A stretch of DNA of 64,000 bases from Massilia oculi. Its GTDB lineage: Bacteria > Pseudomonadota > Gammaproteobacteria > Burkholderiales > Burkholderiaceae_D. Under the pieces are notes generated by a model, which was not told where the DNA came from, searched no databases, and saw only the letters and a program-made list of their open reading frames with translations. The stretch lies in NCBI RefSeq assembly GCF_003143515.1, contig NZ_CP029343.1, positions 5,518,001 to 5,582,000 on the forward strand, written 5' to 3'. Below, piece after piece: positions 62,887 through 64,000 of the stretch (its first letter is position 1; every line of letters begins with the position of its first letter). The position numbers and the translations under genes were made by a program.

Positions 62887-63474
62887 TTGACAAGCCTGCC
62901 ACATCTGCTGCCGCTCTTGATTCTGCTAGCCCTGCTCGGCGCCGCCGTCTGGCACGACGTGCGCGTGCGCCGCATCCCGAATGCCGTCGTGTTCCCCGGC
63001 ATGCTCGCGGCTTTCGCGCTGCACGCGATGCTGCCGGCCGGGCAGGGCCTGTTCGCTCCGCAGATGGGCGGCCTGGGCCTGCTGCAGTCGCTGGGCGGTT
63101 GGGGCCTGGGCCTGGCGCTGCTGCTGCCGATGTACGCGCTGCGCCTGATGGGCGCCGGCGACGTCAAGCTGCTGGCGATGGTGGGCGCCTTCGTCGGCGC
63201 CGGCCAGATCCTGACGGTCGGCCTGATCACCCTGGCGGCCGGCGGCGTGCTGGCGCTGGCCTTCGCCGCCTGGCAAGGCCAGCTGCGCCGCCTGGTGGGC
63301 AACGCCTGGCATATGGCGCTGCACAGCGCCTACTCGGCTCTGGCCGGCAGCATCGCCGCACCGGTGACGCCGCCCGAGGCGGCCAGCGGCCGCCTGCCGT
63401 ACGCGGTGGCGATCGCCGCCGCCACCGTCGGCTGCGTGCTGTGGATTGGCGTGCATGGGGAGTTGCCGCTGTGA
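62887..63474 (+). CDS. tadV: Prepilin peptidase TadV/CpaA (A24)
   Basis: Inner-membrane aspartic protease of 195 aa, started by TTG 62887 with GGAG seven bases upstream. Catalytic Asp residues lie in AVWHDVRVRRIPN and in the GxGD motif LMGAGDVKLLAMVG. Six hydrophobic helices are present, without the long N-methylating domain, as usual for TadV. It would process Flp and the TadE-like proteins of this window. It overlaps the next gene start by four bases (GTGA). Confidence 0.93.
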   Translation: MTSLPHLLPLLILLALLGAAVWHDVRVRRIPNAVVFPGMLAAFALHAMLPAGQGLFAPQMGGLGLLQSLGGWGLGLALLLPMYALRLMGAGDVKLLAMVGAFVGAGQILTVGLITLAAGGVLALAFAAWQGQLRRLVGNAWHMALHSAYSALAGSIAAPVTPPEAASGRLPYAVAIAAATVGCVLWIGVHGELPL

Positions 63475-64000
63475 GCCAAATCTCGAGCAAGGCCCTGCCG
63501 GCCCCGGCGGACGCCCGTGCGCCGCGCACCGTGGAAGATACCGGCCTGCCGTTCCTGTTCCTGGCCGAACTGATCTCGAAAGTGCTGTTCCAGCGCGGCC
63601 AGCTGCGCCTGGCCGAACTGGCCAGCCACCTGAAGCTGAACGTCAGCGTCATCGATCCGCTGGTCGCCTTCCTGCGCGCCGAGAAGCTGTGCGAGATCGC
63701 GCGGGTGGGAAACAGCGGCACCGACGCCGACCTGTCGTACATCCTGACCGACGCCGGCCGCGCGCGCGCCGCCAACGCGGTCGCCCGCAACGCCTATGCG
63801 GGACCGGCGCCGGTGACCCTGGCGGCCTACACCGCCCAGGTGAAAGCGCAGAGCGTGGCGGCGATGCAGGTGACGCGCGGCGCGATGGCGGCGGCCTTCG
63901 ACGGCGTCGTGGCCAACCCGCTGGTGCTGGACCAGCTGGGCGCAGCGATGAATTCGGGCCGCGCGATTTTCTTGCACGGGCTGGCCGGCAGCGGCAAGAC
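63471..64000 (+). CDS. AAA-type ATPase with winged-helix-like N-terminus, partial
   Basis: From GTG 63471, translationally coupled to the peptidase gene, an open frame continues to the window end. The first 110 residues are a winged-helix-like domain (AELISKVLFQRGQLRLAELA, SVIDPLVAFLRAEKLCEI). It then has RGAMAAAFDGVVANP and a Walker A motif FLHGLAGSGKT at the window edge. The position in the flp operon suggests a pilus-associated ATPase rather than the secretion motor TadA, whose N-terminus differs. The rest lies outside the window. Confidence 0.75.
   Translation, partial: MSQISSKALPAPADARAPRTVEDTGLPFLFLAELISKVLFQRGQLRLAELASHLKLNVSVIDPLVAFLRAEKLCEIARVGNSGTDADLSYILTDAGRARAANAVARNAYAGPAPVTLAAYTAQVKAQSVAAMQVTRGAMAAAFDGVVANPLVLDQLGAAMNSGRAIFLHGLAGSGK

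Overview
The window is about 64 kb of GC-rich chromosome from a free-living, metabolically versatile betaproteobacterium. Gene content (OsmC-YcaO fusion, TerC-CBS, Flp/Tad pilus genes, sugar-acid dehydrogenase, pectin and chitin enzymes, PPK2) and codon use fit the Oxalobacteraceae, most likely Massilia or a close relative. This assignment is inferred from gene families, not from a search. I see no rRNA, tRNA, CRISPR array, prophage or complete insertion sequence.

Layout. 0-6.7 kb (minus): a rhamnogalacturonan operon read as PL11 lyase, DUF4861 protein, YetA/PcRGLX-like protein and a CE12-type esterase cut by the window edge. 7-8.1 kb: an LldD-type L-lactate dehydrogenase. 8.1-11.2 kb (minus): a divergent tyrosine recombinase and a NERD-domain helicase. 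11.3-18 kb: esterase, OsmC-YcaO protein flanked by two hairpins, CrtI-like oxidoreductase, FKBP lipoprotein and a GntR regulator. 18.7-22.6 kb: a three-gene FAD/cytochrome c sugar-acid or polyol dehydrogenase operon, divergent from the GntR gene. 22.6-29 kb: a partly decayed carbohydrate region with a TonB-receptor remnant, an MFS sugar porter with a large insertion, two broken sugar-binding proteins and an intact GH20 hexosaminidase. 29-33.2 kb: PPK2, a small exported protein, TerC-CBS and HtpX. 33.2-38.3 kb (minus): three Tad-type pseudopilin-like genes, a DUF4105 protein and a xanthine/uracil-type permease. 38.3-46.9 kb: MBL-fold hydrolase, SYLF lipoprotein, orphan FixJ-type regulator, AqpZ, cysteine synthase-like enzyme, TRIC channel, catalase and an alpha/beta hydrolase. 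47-50.4 kb: two tandem winged-helix/NTPase regulators that lack the usual C-terminal repeats. 50.4-57.2 kb: isochorismatase-like hydrolase, an unknown exported protein, an SDR, a 72-aa protein and a PaoABC-type molybdenum aldehyde dehydrogenase. 57.2-64 kb: a Flp/Tad pilus region with a VWA TadG-like protein, two TadE-like proteins, a NarX/NarL-type two-component pair, a 44-aa membrane peptide, Flp pilin, TadV/CpaA peptidase and the start of an AAA ATPase.

Five genes (esterase, PL11 lyase, first TadG, PaoC-like subunit, VWA TadG) are each interrupted by a single-base deletion, mostly in short G or C runs, with both halves otherwise well conserved. This looks more like residual sequencing or assembly error than five separate decays. 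The two sugar-binding-protein remnants and the TonB-receptor remnant are genuine decay. The most novel-looking non-coding signals are a 22-bp perfect palindrome and a sigma-54-like element ahead of the flp genes, a set of GGTCCAA operator-like palindromes around the FixJ regulator, a palindromic candidate GntR operator, and a possible small transcript ahead of the OsmC-YcaO gene.
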